A stretch of DNA of 64,000 nucleotides, from NCBI GenBank assembly GCA_034440575.1, contig JAOTOL010001599.1:2016501-2080500 (forward strand), given 5' to 3'. The stretch's first letter is position 1; every line of letters begins with the position of its first letter. This stretch comes from Imbricaverruca yamaguchii (taxonomy: Eukaryota; Arthropoda; Thecostraca; Neoverrucidae). A program made the translations under genes and the position numbers. A model generated the notes under the pieces. That model worked only from the letters and a program-made list of their open reading frames with translations, did not search any database and was not told the DNA's origin. Shown piece by piece: positions 35,130 through 47,114 of this stretch.

Positions 35130-35560
35130 CTGACTTTTCCGCACGTCGAGCGCGTGGCGTATTTGCCCACGTGCACGTGCAGTTTGCGGCGGCCAGGCCA
35201 GGCCAGGCCAGGCCACGCACCAGACGGTGACGCCGGCCGTGTCACCTGGCTAAGGACGCCATGTAAACGGTCGCGAGCCTGTGATTACCAGCGCGGTCGC
35301 CGCCGGCCGGCCGTCCCGTGCCGGCGCGTTCCCAGGGCCGGCCGTCGCCGTCGGTTCGCACGGCCGCGCGCGTCCGGCGCGTTTCCGCCACGCGCTGACC
35401 TCGTGTGAACGCGCGCGCCTCTTCCGCCGCACGTCCGGCCGGTGCGTGTCGTGACGCGTCACGACGGCCGCCGCGTCTGTCCGTCACGTTCGGCGCCTCC
35501 CAGCCGCCGCGTTTGTCCGTCACAATCTCCGCAGCGATGACGAGCGAACAGTGGGCGTAA
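35130..35560. other. GC-rich island
   Basis: Very CpG-rich, starting with five GGCCA units (35191-35214). Frames on both strands are open for 80-120 codons and show only arginine/alanine/glycine-rich composition. A TGACGTCA (CRE-type) palindrome lies just outside at about 35595. Candidate regulatory segment. Confidence 0.35.
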
Positions 35561-36979
35561 TTGGTACAAATCCGCTCCCCGAGGAACATGGCTGATGACG
35601 TCACGGCATTGGCAAGACGATATTTTTGTCCACTTCAGAGTTCGCGGTGAATGTAGGTCCTGTGTAGTTGCTCTGTCTTGATACGTCAAGCGAAACTTCC
35701 TGCTTATCATCATGTATGGGTGTCAAGAGTGTTGAGTTTGTTGCGAAATGCTGGTGCCAATTAGAGCATATTCACCACATTTATAACCTCTGTATCAGTG
35801 TGCAACGGTCGGGATATTAGCCACCATACTTTCAGCACAAGGAAGCGCCTACCACCTCAGCTTCAGGGTACTATCTACTATTCACTTATAATATTCACTT
35901 CAAATATTTAATTTCTCATATTTATGAATCTAGGTAGCGGTCACAGAGAAGTGACTTCGGCCGAGTATATATTTTGTGTCGGTGCCGGCCTGGCCAGTGT
36001 GTGTACTTAAGATGATCACGAGTTCACCACCGTGCCGCCAGTGTCCGGTTTAGGGGTTGGATACGGAGCCGCCTTGTCGAATGTCGTTAATAACGACCGA
36101 TGTGTGACAGTTGATCATGCAGAAATTCCGTAGTCTTTACTGTTAGAGCAGCTTCGCCGAGTATGCACCTTTGCCGCGAATGCAATGTGAGGTGACGGAG
36201 ATCTTACGGAGGCAAATTATTGCGTTGACTCATGAACGGTTTCCTATCGATGCTCAATTGTTCACTGACGTTTTATTGTCTTGCTTCATTTTGATGGCAG
36301 TTGGAGATCTCAAAGGCGTTTCCAACCAAATAAGGTTACTTTGTGACCCAATAAATGCACATCAACAACAGAAATAAACATGTTTGCAACTCAACTATGG
36401 AGTATAAATTCACGTGTAATCCATTTTGTTACGCTCCTCTAATGCAGACTTCCGGCTCTTTTTTGTTGCATATTTTGAAACAGATGACGTCGAGCTTTGA
36501 ATGTGAACCTCCAACGATGCCACTCGCATGATGCAGGTGTGGTCACGACATTCAGCGAAGGGGAAAATAAAGACCACATTCATCACGCTAGATTCAAAAA
36601 CATTGAAGGCCCAATCATGTGTTTTGCTGGATTTTGCATAGACAAAGTGGAACACAATCTGTACTACGCCAGCGAAGGTCAGCATTTACGATACAGAAAC
36701 ACATTTGGCAGCTTAACCATTCCCTTTCCTTACCTGGTGTAGCCATGTATTATTTATTTTGCCGGTGTATCTCGAAGTCACATGCCCAGTTGTTCCAGAT
36801 TCAAGGACACCAAACTCATTTCACATTGCCATGCAATGTTTGTGGCTCCTGCTCTGCGAGCTAGATGTATGGCAGTGCCTTTTCTCGGAATTTCGCATGG
36901 TAACTGACACAAAATTCAAGCGATAGCGACTAATGTGAGACCATTTTTGAAGGTGAAAAAGCTAGTTCGAATAATTTGG
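35561..36979. other. Gene-free stretch
   Basis: Unique sequence. Frames of about 80-90 codons on both strands around 36410-36860 have no recognised content. Confidence 0.4.
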
Positions 36980-37160
36980 CTGCATCTAGAGGCTTTGCAG
37001 AAGTAAAATATTAGTCGTTTCAGTGTGAGGGCGTTAGTGTCAATTTGTCCCTTCCCCTCCCTCGGGTTTTGGTTACATCTAGAGGCTTTGTGGAAGTAGG
37101 ATATTGTCCGTGAGAATGTGAAGGTGTGAGGGTCAATTTTTTGCCCTCCCTTCCTCAGTT
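36980..37160. repeat. Diverged tandem duplication, 2 x ~93 bp
   Basis: CATCTAGAGGCTTTG at 36983 and 37076 marks the copies. Both continue with GGAAGTAGGATATT-like text and end in TTTGTCCCTTCCC-like text. Confidence 0.75.
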
Positions 37161-39000
37161 GTTTTTGTCGGCGATGACACCTAAAATATCCCAAAGTATC
37201 GCTTTGCACGTACCCTGAAGCATTGTAAACCTATCCATAAGCATTAACAATGAAGCGAAAGGTAGATCAGTAGGTATAGTCATATTCTGAATACAGACGT
37301 ATAAAAAGTGAATAAATGCAAAAATTATGAATAGGTTTTCCAAGGTCAGGGCGCCTGATCAACTGGAGTTACAGACGGTACAAAATGTTTGTTCCGCGTA
37401 ATTGCGTTCTTAATTCACATATCACGAAACCGTACACGACAGTAACGTATTTGAACCGTACACGACAAAAACATGTTTTCCAGGTAACATTTATGACGAT
37501 TGCTCTGGAGAATACAACATCTACGGTTTCAAAGAAAATTGTTAAATCAGGGCTTACTTGACTAAATTTCCATGGCGATCATATTTGATATGTTAGTCGG
37601 GTCATGACGTGTGTTGTAGATGCTTGCTTTGACAATTTGGAGACAATTGTAACTCCTGAAGACCCGAAAAACACAACACAAGAAAATCGAAAGGTTTCAA
37701 AGAGGGACAGAAATGGAATGATATCTGGCTCTCATTGGTGCAACAGTTTCAAACTCAATTGCGCTTCACGATATCTGATTGATTCCTGCATGCCATTTGC
37801 ATATTTAACGAATTGTGTCCCTAAGAGTGCAGTGTAATCATATATTGGTTATATATTCCATCCACTAAAGTAGTTCAGAAAACGACGGTATGAGAAGTAC
37901 CTTACTAAACATATGCTGGAGAAGGAATTGTACCATCTCGTTCTAAAGAAAATCACTGCACTCGGCCTTCGGCCTCGTGCTAAGTATTTCTTAGAATTCG
38001 GCAGAAAAATTTCGTTCCCAGCGCCACGTGCTGCACAAGATTATGTTCAGTAATGTATAAGCCTCATTGCACGGGATTTGGCAGGGAAACGCAATGCGCA
38101 ACGTCCATATTTCTGGATGTAAAGTCCATATTTCTGGATGTAAATACCGCGCTGTCAACAACCTCGCTGGGTAAAGGCAAACACTCTGAAGCGTCATCCC
38201 ACAACTCGTGCCACACCAAATGACGTAGGGGAAGAATAGAGGGTCCAGAACCTCTTGAATTTAAGGATGTAAGTACAAGATAATGAAGCTATATGACCTC
38301 ACTAATACCATGCTTTCAGGATAGACCGCTATTCAGTTACAATTTTCTCGAAAACGTCGTAATGAGCTCGGTCCACTCAAGCTTGTTTTTTTTAATCTAG
38401 TAGTTGAGGGAAAGCTTTCAGAGTTCGGACTCATTCGTAACAAATTGGATCTTGAAACACTTCTGCACCGAGCAATACGGATGTTCTTCTCAGCCCGAGA
38501 TAGGTGATGCCATCCGGATGCTTCGAGGCGACTTTTTACTGTAAAGGTCAGGGAACGTCATTCGACCATTCAGTCGCACAATCCATCAGCTACATTCAGA
38601 AACCACAATTGTCCTAAAGTGTGCTGATGAAGTTCTCATTCATGGGCTCGTACGTGCCAAGAAATACATCTGACAAATCTTGACTATAACTATGTCCTAG
38701 CGCAAGCTAGTTTCACAATTTTCCTTTCGCGGTCGTAATACACGATCTATTCTGAATACGAAGAGCGACAGCCCGCCTCACCTGAATACATTTGAATCTG
38801 TCCGTAGCCATATGTCAGGGAAATGAAGCGCTACAATTGTGGGATACATCTCTTTAAGCCCGTCTACGGGCATCGACAACTTGAATGGACGCCGACAGAC
38901 AGTCCAACACCGGCAGTGCGCTCCCTTTCCCAGCGATTATGATTTTTACCGCCTGGTTTCGTGTACCTCCCATGTGAAATTCGCAGCGGCTGTGCGACCA
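37161..39000. other. Gene-free stretch with a short direct repeat
   Basis: GTCCATATTTCTGGATGTAA occurs twice in tandem at about 38104-38144. Otherwise unique. Confidence 0.45.
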
Positions 39001-39540
39001 AGAATGAGTGAAAATCACACGGACGCTCCACCGCAAGGCGGCGTCAACGAGTTTCCAGCGCGAATCGCGCCGCACCGCCAGCGTTTCGCGCCCCCGCCGA
39101 GCCGCTCGCTGCCGTGGCAACGGCCGACGATGCGTCACACAGGTGGAGCGATCGTCGACTGTCGATTTCCTCCGCCGGCCGCGACGCCGACCGGTCGGAT
39201 TTCCGTAAGAGTAAACATGATTTATTTCTCCACTGTGTCAATTAAAGCGCGTCGGCAGCTTAATTCGGCGGAAGTGACGCTGCGCCAGGCGTGAGATGGG
39301 AACGACGCCCAGTTCCCGGCCTGCACTCTGCACGGCGCGGCGCGGGCGCGACCGAATTCCGCGGCACGATTTAGGATGTGGCTTGTGTGCGCCTGGCGCC
39401 GTGAGTGTTCCGGCGGGAGCTGGATCACAGCCGTCTGTTCCATCGCACCCAGGTGCCGTGTGTGTTCCGGTGAGGGGACCCCCTCCCCTCGAACACACGC
39501 CCCGCCCGGCCGACGGAAGCCCGCCGATAAAACGATGAAC
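39000..39540. other. GC-rich island
   Basis: CpG-rich except for an AT-rich core (39205-39270) containing AAACATGATTTATTTC and TCAATTAAAGC, which look like homeodomain-type sites. No coding motif was found. Candidate regulatory element. Confidence 0.3.
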
Positions 39541-40829
39541 GGATGTTTGCATTTCGAGCGGGCGATCTGGATGTCGTTTGCATGCCATGGCATGTGATTC
39601 ATTTCGCTTGGTGTTTCTGTTGGTCTGCCTTATGTATAAACAGATGCGGTGCATTCCACCACGTCCTCGCTAAGGACGGGAACGCGTGATGTGTTTCAGA
39701 TGGTACATGCGCTTTCAATATCTCTGCCGGTCATATCGGGAAGACGCAAGTCAAGCGTACTCCACGGAAATTGCAATGTGCTGCCCTGACATAGTAAACG
39801 AAGCAGCGAGTCATCGGCAAACCATCAACTCAAGCATAGTCACGTGGAGAAAGCGCACTTAGACTGGGGATAATCGGGTGACACGCTTTCCTCATTCACA
39901 GAGGAGTTATACACACCTACGCACCCCGTGACATAAGTATCCCGTAACTCAAAATATTATAGAGTTATCAAACGGCGGATTGTTTTCTGACGTTGTTCGT
40001 GTTTCGCTAGCCCTCAGGCCGTGCCCACTGTCAGTGTGGGTTTATCAGCGAATCGTATTAAATTAATTGAACGTAGCCGCTACAATTACATGTAAATCGA
40101 CGTGATAATTCCGAGCCTCCTCAAGCACCTCGTTTCACCCGACAGATGTGAATTATAACGTGGCAAATGTCAGTTCGTCACGAGCGCTGGCCCTGGCGGT
40201 CGGAACTGACAGGCTCTGGCGGATGGCCTGTTACTGGATGGGCGCCGGGCATATCCTGAACGGGTGTCTAACAACCATCGGAAACTCACCACGTGTCGAA
40301 CAGATTCGAAAGGCGGTGTTCACGGGAGATGTCTAACAGTGGTGTCCGATGGAGGCGTGCCAGTTAGTTAGCTAGGGGCCGTGCCTTAAATTGCTATGTA
40401 CGACATTGACGCTATAGTGAAAGAGAGAGGCCAGCCACTAATGTTTGGGAAACGAATAGTTCTGGCAACTGTATGTTTGTAGGATGCATGAATCTTAAAG
40501 AAGTGGAGCCTGCCAATGTCTCAAAATTGTTTTCATTTTGTTCTCAAAATTGGCATATTTCATAATTACTTCGTAGCTCGTCTAACTGCACCCGGAGTAA
40601 TCGTAGCCAGATTTTTGGAAGCAGGGTTGCAAAACTCAGTTATTTTGACTTCACCTGACTTCAACTGACTTAGGATGATTTTGATCTTGCAGTAGGGGAC
40701 GGGATGTTTCTAACCAATGATGCTTTGTGGTATTTCAATAAGTCCGAATAGGAATTGCTATCATGAAGTCGATTTTATCTCCTGTACACCTATAGACAAT
40801 ACAAGCCTGAACTTCGACAGATGCCCTGG
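39541..40829. other. Gene-free stretch
   Basis: Unique sequence. Nothing recognised. Confidence 0.4.
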
Positions 40830-41235
40830 ATGCTAGCGAGAGGAGATGGAGCAGAGGGGAGGGGAGCAGGGCGATCACCCTCAGTCGTGATAACTCTGCC
40901 TCAGGCCAGTCACGTGTTCTGCGTCAGCCGTGATTACTGTGCCGGCGGCCAGTCACGTGGTGTGGCGCCGATCCCGATTAGCGAGCGTGCAGGCGAGTCA
41001 CGTGGTGTGCGTGTCCGGCCGCCTCCGGCCATCCCGCACAGACGGCCCTCGTCAGAGGCGGCACTTGTGCGCTGTTACGGCGGCAGTTACGGCGGCAGTT
41101 ATGGCGACGCTTCGGAAACAATTACGGCGGCGACGCTTCACGTTGTGGCCGCACGGGGCACGTGAACTGGGAAATTGGCAACACGCTCGGCGCCGGACGG
41201 TCGTCGACGTCGGGAAAGCCAGTCTAGGATGCTAA
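40830..41235. promoter_or_regulatory. GC-rich segment with three GTCACGTG sites
   Basis: CACGTG E-boxes at 40911-40916, 40954-40959 and 40999-41004, each preceded by GT, spaced 43 and 45 bp within weak ~44-bp repeats. GTCACGTG is the preferred core of MITF/TFE- and USF-type bHLH-zip factors. The regulatory role is inferred; it could simply be a short decayed tandem repeat. Confidence 0.35.
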
Positions 41236-41297
41236 TCTCCCCTGTCGTTTTGTGTGTTTGGGGGACGGGGGTGCCGGAACCTTCATAACCGAGGCGT

Positions 41298-41472
41298 GAA
41301 ATGAGCAGTGATGTAGCCAGGATTTGGTCGAGGGGGGTTAACATCTGAAGAGGACCTATTTCTACCTATACATGTATATATATGAATATATATATATATA
41401 TATACATATATACATATATACATATATATATATATATACATTTATATGTATACATGTAAATATACTTACACG

Positions 41473-41528
<56 letters not shown>

Positions 41529-41543
41529 TACGTACATATATAC

Positions 41544-41583
<40 letters not shown>

Positions 41584-41867
41584 ATATGTATATATATATT
41601 TATTTATTTATTTATTCCCGAGGGCACTCTCCGTTGACTCGAGGTCCTTTCCATCAACCCGGGACCATTTCCGTCAGCCTATGGCCCCTTTCGTCGATTC
41701 AGGGGCCCTGCACGTTGGCCCAGGGGGCCCTTGCGGGCCTCTGCATCGTCGCTTTAAGGGGCCCCCGCGAGACACTCAAAGCGTTCACCTGGGTGTCCCC
41801 CTCGGACCCTCCAAAGTGGGATCTGCTGCCCCCTTGCTCCCCCTTTGACTACGCCGTTGGAAAGGAG
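41298..41867. mobile_element. hAT-like non-autonomous element containing TA microsatellite
   Basis: The element is 41306-41859. The left end is CAGTGATGTAGCCA and the right end, reverse-complemented, is CAACGGCGTAGTCA (9 of 14 matching). Flanking 8-mers GAAATGAG (41298-41305) and GAAAGGAG (41860-41867) agree at seven positions. The interior is a long TA tract followed by G/C-rich text with repeated GGGGCCC and TTCCGTC words. No transposase frame is present. Confidence 0.6.
41366..41616. repeat. (TA)n microsatellite with TATT end
   Basis: About 250 bp of TA with ACATATATAC interruptions, ending in a short (TATT)n run. It lies inside the hAT-like element. Confidence 0.95.
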
Positions 41868-43770
41868 TTCTTTCGAAGAGATCCATGCTGTTGATGCAGT
41901 GAACTTCCGAGCCTATGGATCCTATAATATCTACTCTCCCTCTGGTGAGATTCCGTTGCGATGGGTTGTGCAGTAAAAGTGAAGAAGATCGCCATCATTT
42001 CCACGCCCGCGGACTTCGCCAGCGTTCACGTTCTGGAAGCTACAGAATGCAATGACCGAAACACTCCACCGAATCCAACGCAGTGCTTACTGGTGAGACC
42101 TCGTCCTTCCATAGCTGTGCGCATAAGGTAGCACTGAATGAGTTATGATTTCCAATATTCCACCTTACATGCATCGGCTAGAACGCAAGGAAGCGGCCGC
42201 TATGATCGGAATGGATCAATGATGCCGATTTTGAAGGTCAACCTCCGAGAGGTATTAATATGTCCCGTTCGTTAATATCATCTATGGGGTTGGCAGGTGT
42301 ATCTCATGCTTGTGAAGCTAGATGATACCAAAATGCATGTGGCTACACTCGCAACGTGTGATACTCTTTTGAGATCAATAGAACTCCTTTTGGAATCAGC
42401 TCGATCAAACAGGGTTTCCGTGTAGCCATTGAAGACTTGTGCCTCTTGAAGCTCAAGCAGATGATGTCTCTAGTGCACATGTAACTGATGAATAACTGCA
42501 TTTAAATGGTTGATTTTGAACTAGCCAGCACACGGCGTACAGGCTCACATGACGAAACTTACTGAAGAGTTTGTACCTTCCCAAAGTGGGTACTTAGGTC
42601 GAGGTAAACCGGAACGAGGACTATCACACGAACACGTATGTTGCCAGGCAACACATATCGCAGTATGTTCGGTTGCCAGACAGCCTGAGTTCTGATGGAA
42701 TTTCTTGGATGTCTTTGCTCTATGTACGCTTCAATCAAGATTTAGCGAGGATGTTCCCGCTCGTTCACATTGACTAAGACTGACACAATTCGGCCCCGAT
42801 CTGAATCCAGTGCAGATGTAGAGCTTGAGCACCACCTCAAACCAGTCTCCTCAAACTCGGGAGTAATGAAGGAAAACAATACCCAACATGGAAGGCGTTA
42901 CGTACTTGCGAGCAGACACATGACCGAACAGATACGTATGTGGTTTACAAAAAATATGTGTTGTGTGTGCTAACGTATGTTCTATAGACAACAACAAAAT
43001 AACTCAATAAGGCACTGATGCGTAAACGAATAATTTCCAAATTAATCGCGGGCACGTCCGGTTGAAGAGTTTTGCTCTGGTGATTACGAGCCAGGCCGAG
43101 CGCCACATGAACCTTACGCTAGCGGAATGACTGAACTTAGTGGTCGACCCGTTCCTCACGCTTTAGGAGGCTCCAGCTACGGTACGACGTAATTTATAAT
43201 CGCAGAATAAGCACAGACATGCAACTCCATCATTTATGAGCTTTTAAGTTGAACCTATGAGGTACTGGCCTGTCTTATTTTCCTCTAAACTGCTTGATAT
43301 GAGATCATGCAGCTTTGATGGGTTTATCCATGAACGTGTTTTACCGCACGACATTTGCAGCGATTAGACTCAGCATCGCAAGGGCAAACCCGTCCCGGCC
43401 AAGAAGCTGTGCTGCGAAATTAGGATTATTGTCCATTAAGATTGCATTAAGATGCAATGTGCGACGCCACACCCCACTTCAGTTAAATAGAGGAATGCAA
43501 TTCTTGGCTTCGTGCAAAATGTCGCAAAGCCAAGTGACTGTACTGAGCAACATAGCACTTCCATATTTGAATAGATGTGACCTGGCAGTCTTTGAAATTT
43601 CCGGCCAACCAGCCGGCTTACGGACAATACCGTCGCGCCTAGTACTCGTGACTGCAGATCCCCTACCCTGTAGCACGGCAGTGGGTAAGTGACCCTTACC
43701 CACTTCCGGGCAAATACCAGAAAATAGCTCATCTAAGTGACACGACCAGACCTCCCTTTCGGCTCCGTAC
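41868..43770. other. Gene-free stretch
   Basis: Unique sequence. Nothing recognised; a 125-codon frame at 43315-43692 has no known motif. Confidence 0.4.
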
Positions 43771-44197
43771 CGTCCCCGTCCCCGTCCCCGTCCCCGTCCC
43801 CGTCCCCGTCCCCGTCCCCGTCCCCGTCCCCGTCCCCGTCCCCGTCCCCGTCCCCGTCCCCGTCCCCGTCCCCGTCCCCGTCCCCGTCCCCGTCCCCGTC
43901 CCCGTCCCCGTCCCCGTCCCCGTCCCCGTCCCCGTCCCCGTCCCCGTCCCCGTCCCCGTCCCCGTCCCCGTCCCCGTCCCCGTCCCCGTCCCCGTCCCCG
44001 TCCCAGTCCCCGTCCCCGTGCCCGTGCCCGTGCCCGTGCCCGTGCCCGTCCCCGTCCCGGTTCTCGTCCCCGTCCCTGTCCCTGTCCCAGTCCCCGTTCC
44101 CGTCCCCTTCCCCGTCCCCGTCCCCGTCCCCGTCCCCGTCCCCGTCCCCGTCCCCGTCCCCGTCCAGGTTCTCGTCCCCGTCCCCGTCCCCGTCCCG
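43771..44197. repeat. (CCCCGT)n hexanucleotide tract, about 70 units
   Basis: Near-perfect CCCCGT for the first 230 bp, then variant units (CCCGTG, CCAGTC, CTGTCC) and two copies of GGTTCTCGTCCCC (about 44058 and 44167). The minus strand is (GGGGAC)n, runs of four G separated by two bases. Frames across it (Pro-Ser or Pro-Val on +, Gly-Thr or Asp-Gly on -) are artefacts. Confidence 0.97.
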
Positions 44198-44548
44198 ACC
44201 GTCACACTTAAACACCGTGAAAAGTTCCTACTACAAGTATCCAATGCTGTTTCATTCATTCATGCATAATGCAGCGATTTTTAAGCAGCTTCCTCCGCGA
44301 GGCATATTACGGCACTTCAGAGGATCTTTCGGGTACCCTTTTCTGACTGAAGCACTGAAACTCGGTAATTTGCCCTTTCTTTCTCTGCATGCCTTCTGTG
44401 AAAAGAAAACTTTATTCGTTCAGCGGTACAGTGAGGAATTTCTGGATGCACATTCTGCCATTTCTACCGTTTCTGTCACAGCCACGCTGCTCATTGACAT
44501 ATCCACTACTCGGGTACACGAAGGGAGCGTGTGATGGATTGATATGAA

Positions 44549-44875
44549 CGTAAGCGCAAATGTACGTATAGCAAATGCACGTATGTGCAAATGTACGTAT
44601 GTGCAAAAATACGTAAGGAAAAATGTACGTAAGCGCAAATGTACGTAAGCGCAAAACTAGGTGTGCCCAAATGTACGTAAGCGCAAATGTACGTAAGCGC
44701 AAAAGTATGTACGCGGAAATGTACGTAAGCGCAAATGTACGTATGCACAAAAGTATGTAAGCTCAAATGTACGTATGCTCAAAAGTAAGTAAGCGCAAAT
44801 ATATGTAAGCGCAAATGTACTTATGTACAAAAGTACAAAAGTGCAAATGTACGTATGTGCAATTGTGCGTATGCG
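44549..44875 (+). repeat. ~16-bp minisatellite, forward-oriented half
   Basis: About 20 units of GTACGTAAGCGCAAAT with changes mostly at the AAGCGC part. The GTACGTA core is strongly conserved. Confidence 0.93.
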
Positions 44876-45787
44876 CTTACGTACATTGGGTACGTGCATT
44901 TTGCGAACGTGCATTCACGCATGCGTACCTTTGCGCTTACATACATTGGGTTGAGTACGCATGACATATATACATCTACGCTTACATACATTCGCTTACG
45001 TACCTTTGCCATACGCACATTTGCTCTCATGTATATCTGCTATCAGTGCATTAGCCATACGTACTTTTGCACTGGTGTATGTCTGAGTTTACGTACATCT
45101 GCCATGCGTACTTTTCGCCTTAAGTCCATCTCTGCATACGTACCTTGTGCTGACATAATCTTGACCTTACGCACCTTTGCAATTACGTACATTTACGCAT
45201 ACATATATTTCCGCTTGTTTACATTTGCGCCTACGTACTTTTAAGCTTACGTACGCTTGCATACTTTTGCGCATACGTACATTTGCGCTTACGTATATTT
45301 GTACATACGTACATTTCCGGGGGATGAGTACCCTAGGGGTAAGTTGCTCGTCTCACGATCGAAATGTTGTGGGTTCGAGTCTCACCTGTCGCTACTCTTC
45401 GCTCGCGACCAATCGGCGTGAGAGATTGGTGACGCTACATGACTCAACGGTCGATGTGTCGTAAAACCAATAATCAACCAATCAACGTACATCTCCGCAT
45501 GCGTATTTCTGTGCTTGCGTACATTTGTGCTTACGTACATTTGCGCATGCGTACATTTGCCATACATACATTTGTGTTTACGTACATTAGCCATACGTAC
45601 ATCTGCGCTTACGTACAGTTGCTATACGTACATCTGCGTCGTGCACGCACATCGCACGTCTTACGTAGTACGTACATGCGCACAAACGTCGTACATGTCA
45701 TGCTACATCTGAAATACGTACGTCATGTGTTTACGTATATTTGCGTACGTACCTTTGCCCTACGTACATTTGATTTAGGTACATTTG
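44876..45787 (-). repeat. ~16-17-bp minisatellite, inverted half, split by a SINE
   Basis: From about 44876 the same unit appears as its reverse complement (TTTGCGCTTACGTACA and variants) and continues to 45787. It is interrupted only by the SINE at 45320-45484. These units are more variable than those in the forward half. Confidence 0.9.
45307..45497 (+). mobile_element. tRNA-derived SINE, family 1, copy B
   Basis: The body (about 45320-45484) aligns along its whole length with the copy at 26854-27017. It has an A-box-like TACCCTAGGGGTAAG, B box GGTTCGAGTC (45372-45381), GTGAGAGATTGGTGACGCTA and TGTGTCGTAAAACCAATAA. It is flanked by ACGTACATTTCCG (45307-45319) and ACGTACATCTCCG (45485-45497), which could be target duplications or simply adjacent minisatellite units. 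Insertion clearly postdates formation of the array. Confidence 0.88.
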
Positions 45788-46359
45788 TTCGGTTATCCCC
45801 ACGCCCTCTGAGCCTGAGCGGGTCTGGGGTAATTTGCAACGTTTTGATGACAAACACCGGATGCGTAGATTGTGTCACGCCAATTTATTTTCGCTATCTT
45901 GTGAGGAAATGTGACAGTCCGGTTCTGAGATCTCTGGAAATACGAAGGGAAATCTTCCTCGCTCCCCAATTTCAAATACTAATAAAATAACCACATATCA
46001 TTAAGCACGTATATTGCAAACCTCAGTGGATCACTTACCTTGAAGGACTTCCAGTCTACACTGAGAGAAAGCATTTTGTGACGGCACCGCCGCAGATCCG
46101 ACATACCAGTAACCAATTGGCACCATGGATTGACGCGGCCGACCTTATGACCGTAAATGACCTGGAATTTCCCGCGGCGAAGAAACTACTGACGAAACGT
46201 TCCTCTCTCGACGAATTTCATCTTCCCGCATGAAAGGAGCCAGACATCGGATAACTGCTCCCCGATCAATGGTGGCCGCAGCTGTACCGTGCAATTTTCG
46301 ACAGCCGGCATCGGCCAAAGTGGCATCTCTTCAGAGGCCAGCGTAGCTCCGTATCTGGG
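45788..46359. other. Gene-free stretch
   Basis: Unique sequence. Nothing recognised. Confidence 0.4.
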
Positions 46360-47100
46360 CCGAATCTCAGCGCATCTCGGGCCATCTCGGACACGTGCCT
46401 GCCACCGGCGGCTGCGACACCGGCGCGCGCCGCCCGCCGCTCGGCCCGTGCTAATGTATTCCGCCGATTTGAATCTGAATATATGGTGCTGGGTGGTGTG
46501 CGGAAGGGATGGCGGCAACGCTCCGTTTTGGGCCGCCGGCCTGACGCCCGCAGTGATGAATCGTAGCCGCCGGCTATAATAATCGGCCCCAGATGGCACG
46601 CCAAGATAAATCGCCGGGCCGAGCGGCTGTCTCAAGCCTTCGCTCGGCGCCGCCCATTTATATTCATCAAATAGCCGTTTATCCGGGGCTAACCGTTTGA
46701 TTTTGCCATTGTTATAGTTATTATCGTATTGTAACTAGCGGTGCGTGGAGAGGCGCGAGCGGGCCGGTGCTGGCGCCCGGCTCCGCAGGCTACTGCTGCC
46801 GAGTTTTCCCGCACCGCGCGCCACCAATTTCGCCCAAATAACGCCAGAAAATAGAGACGGATCGTCGGCGGCTTTATTAAAAGGCAGCCGCGCCCGTGGC
46901 CGTCCGCCGGCCTGTCGATTCTATTTATTTTTTCTGGCACGGATGGACAGGCGCCTGCGGTGCTCTCGTGTCCACCTGTCCGCACGAGTTGTGCGGCGGC
47001 GGCGGCGGCCCCGGCCGGCCGCCCGGCCGCCACGGCAAAACCGGCCGGTCGCGCCGCCGCTCTCCGACGACCACGTGACCTGCCGTCTCATCTTCAGTGT
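46360..47100. other. Large GC-rich island with AT-rich cores
   Basis: The longest GC/CpG-rich island of the window. It contains short AT-rich cores: CCATTTATATTCATCAAATA (about 46648), GTTATAGTTATTATCG (about 46710) and CTTTATTAAAAGG (about 46872). This mix of GC-rich sequence and homeodomain-type AT cores is common in developmental enhancers. Open frames on both strands are short and overlap without any protein motif. Confidence 0.35.
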
Positions 47101-47114
47101 GGTATCGGTCATGA

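Noticed and set aside
43737..44534. Ser-Pro repeat protein (and Gly-Thr / Asp-Gly proteins on the other strand)
   Set aside because: Pure translation of (CCCCGT)n, with equal openness in other frames.
26943..45594. Apparent conserved peptide (GFTTHxPLSHVxSPISHAD) on the minus strand at two places
   Set aside because: Both lie inside copies of the same SINE, so the similarity is at DNA level from the repeat and not a protein family.
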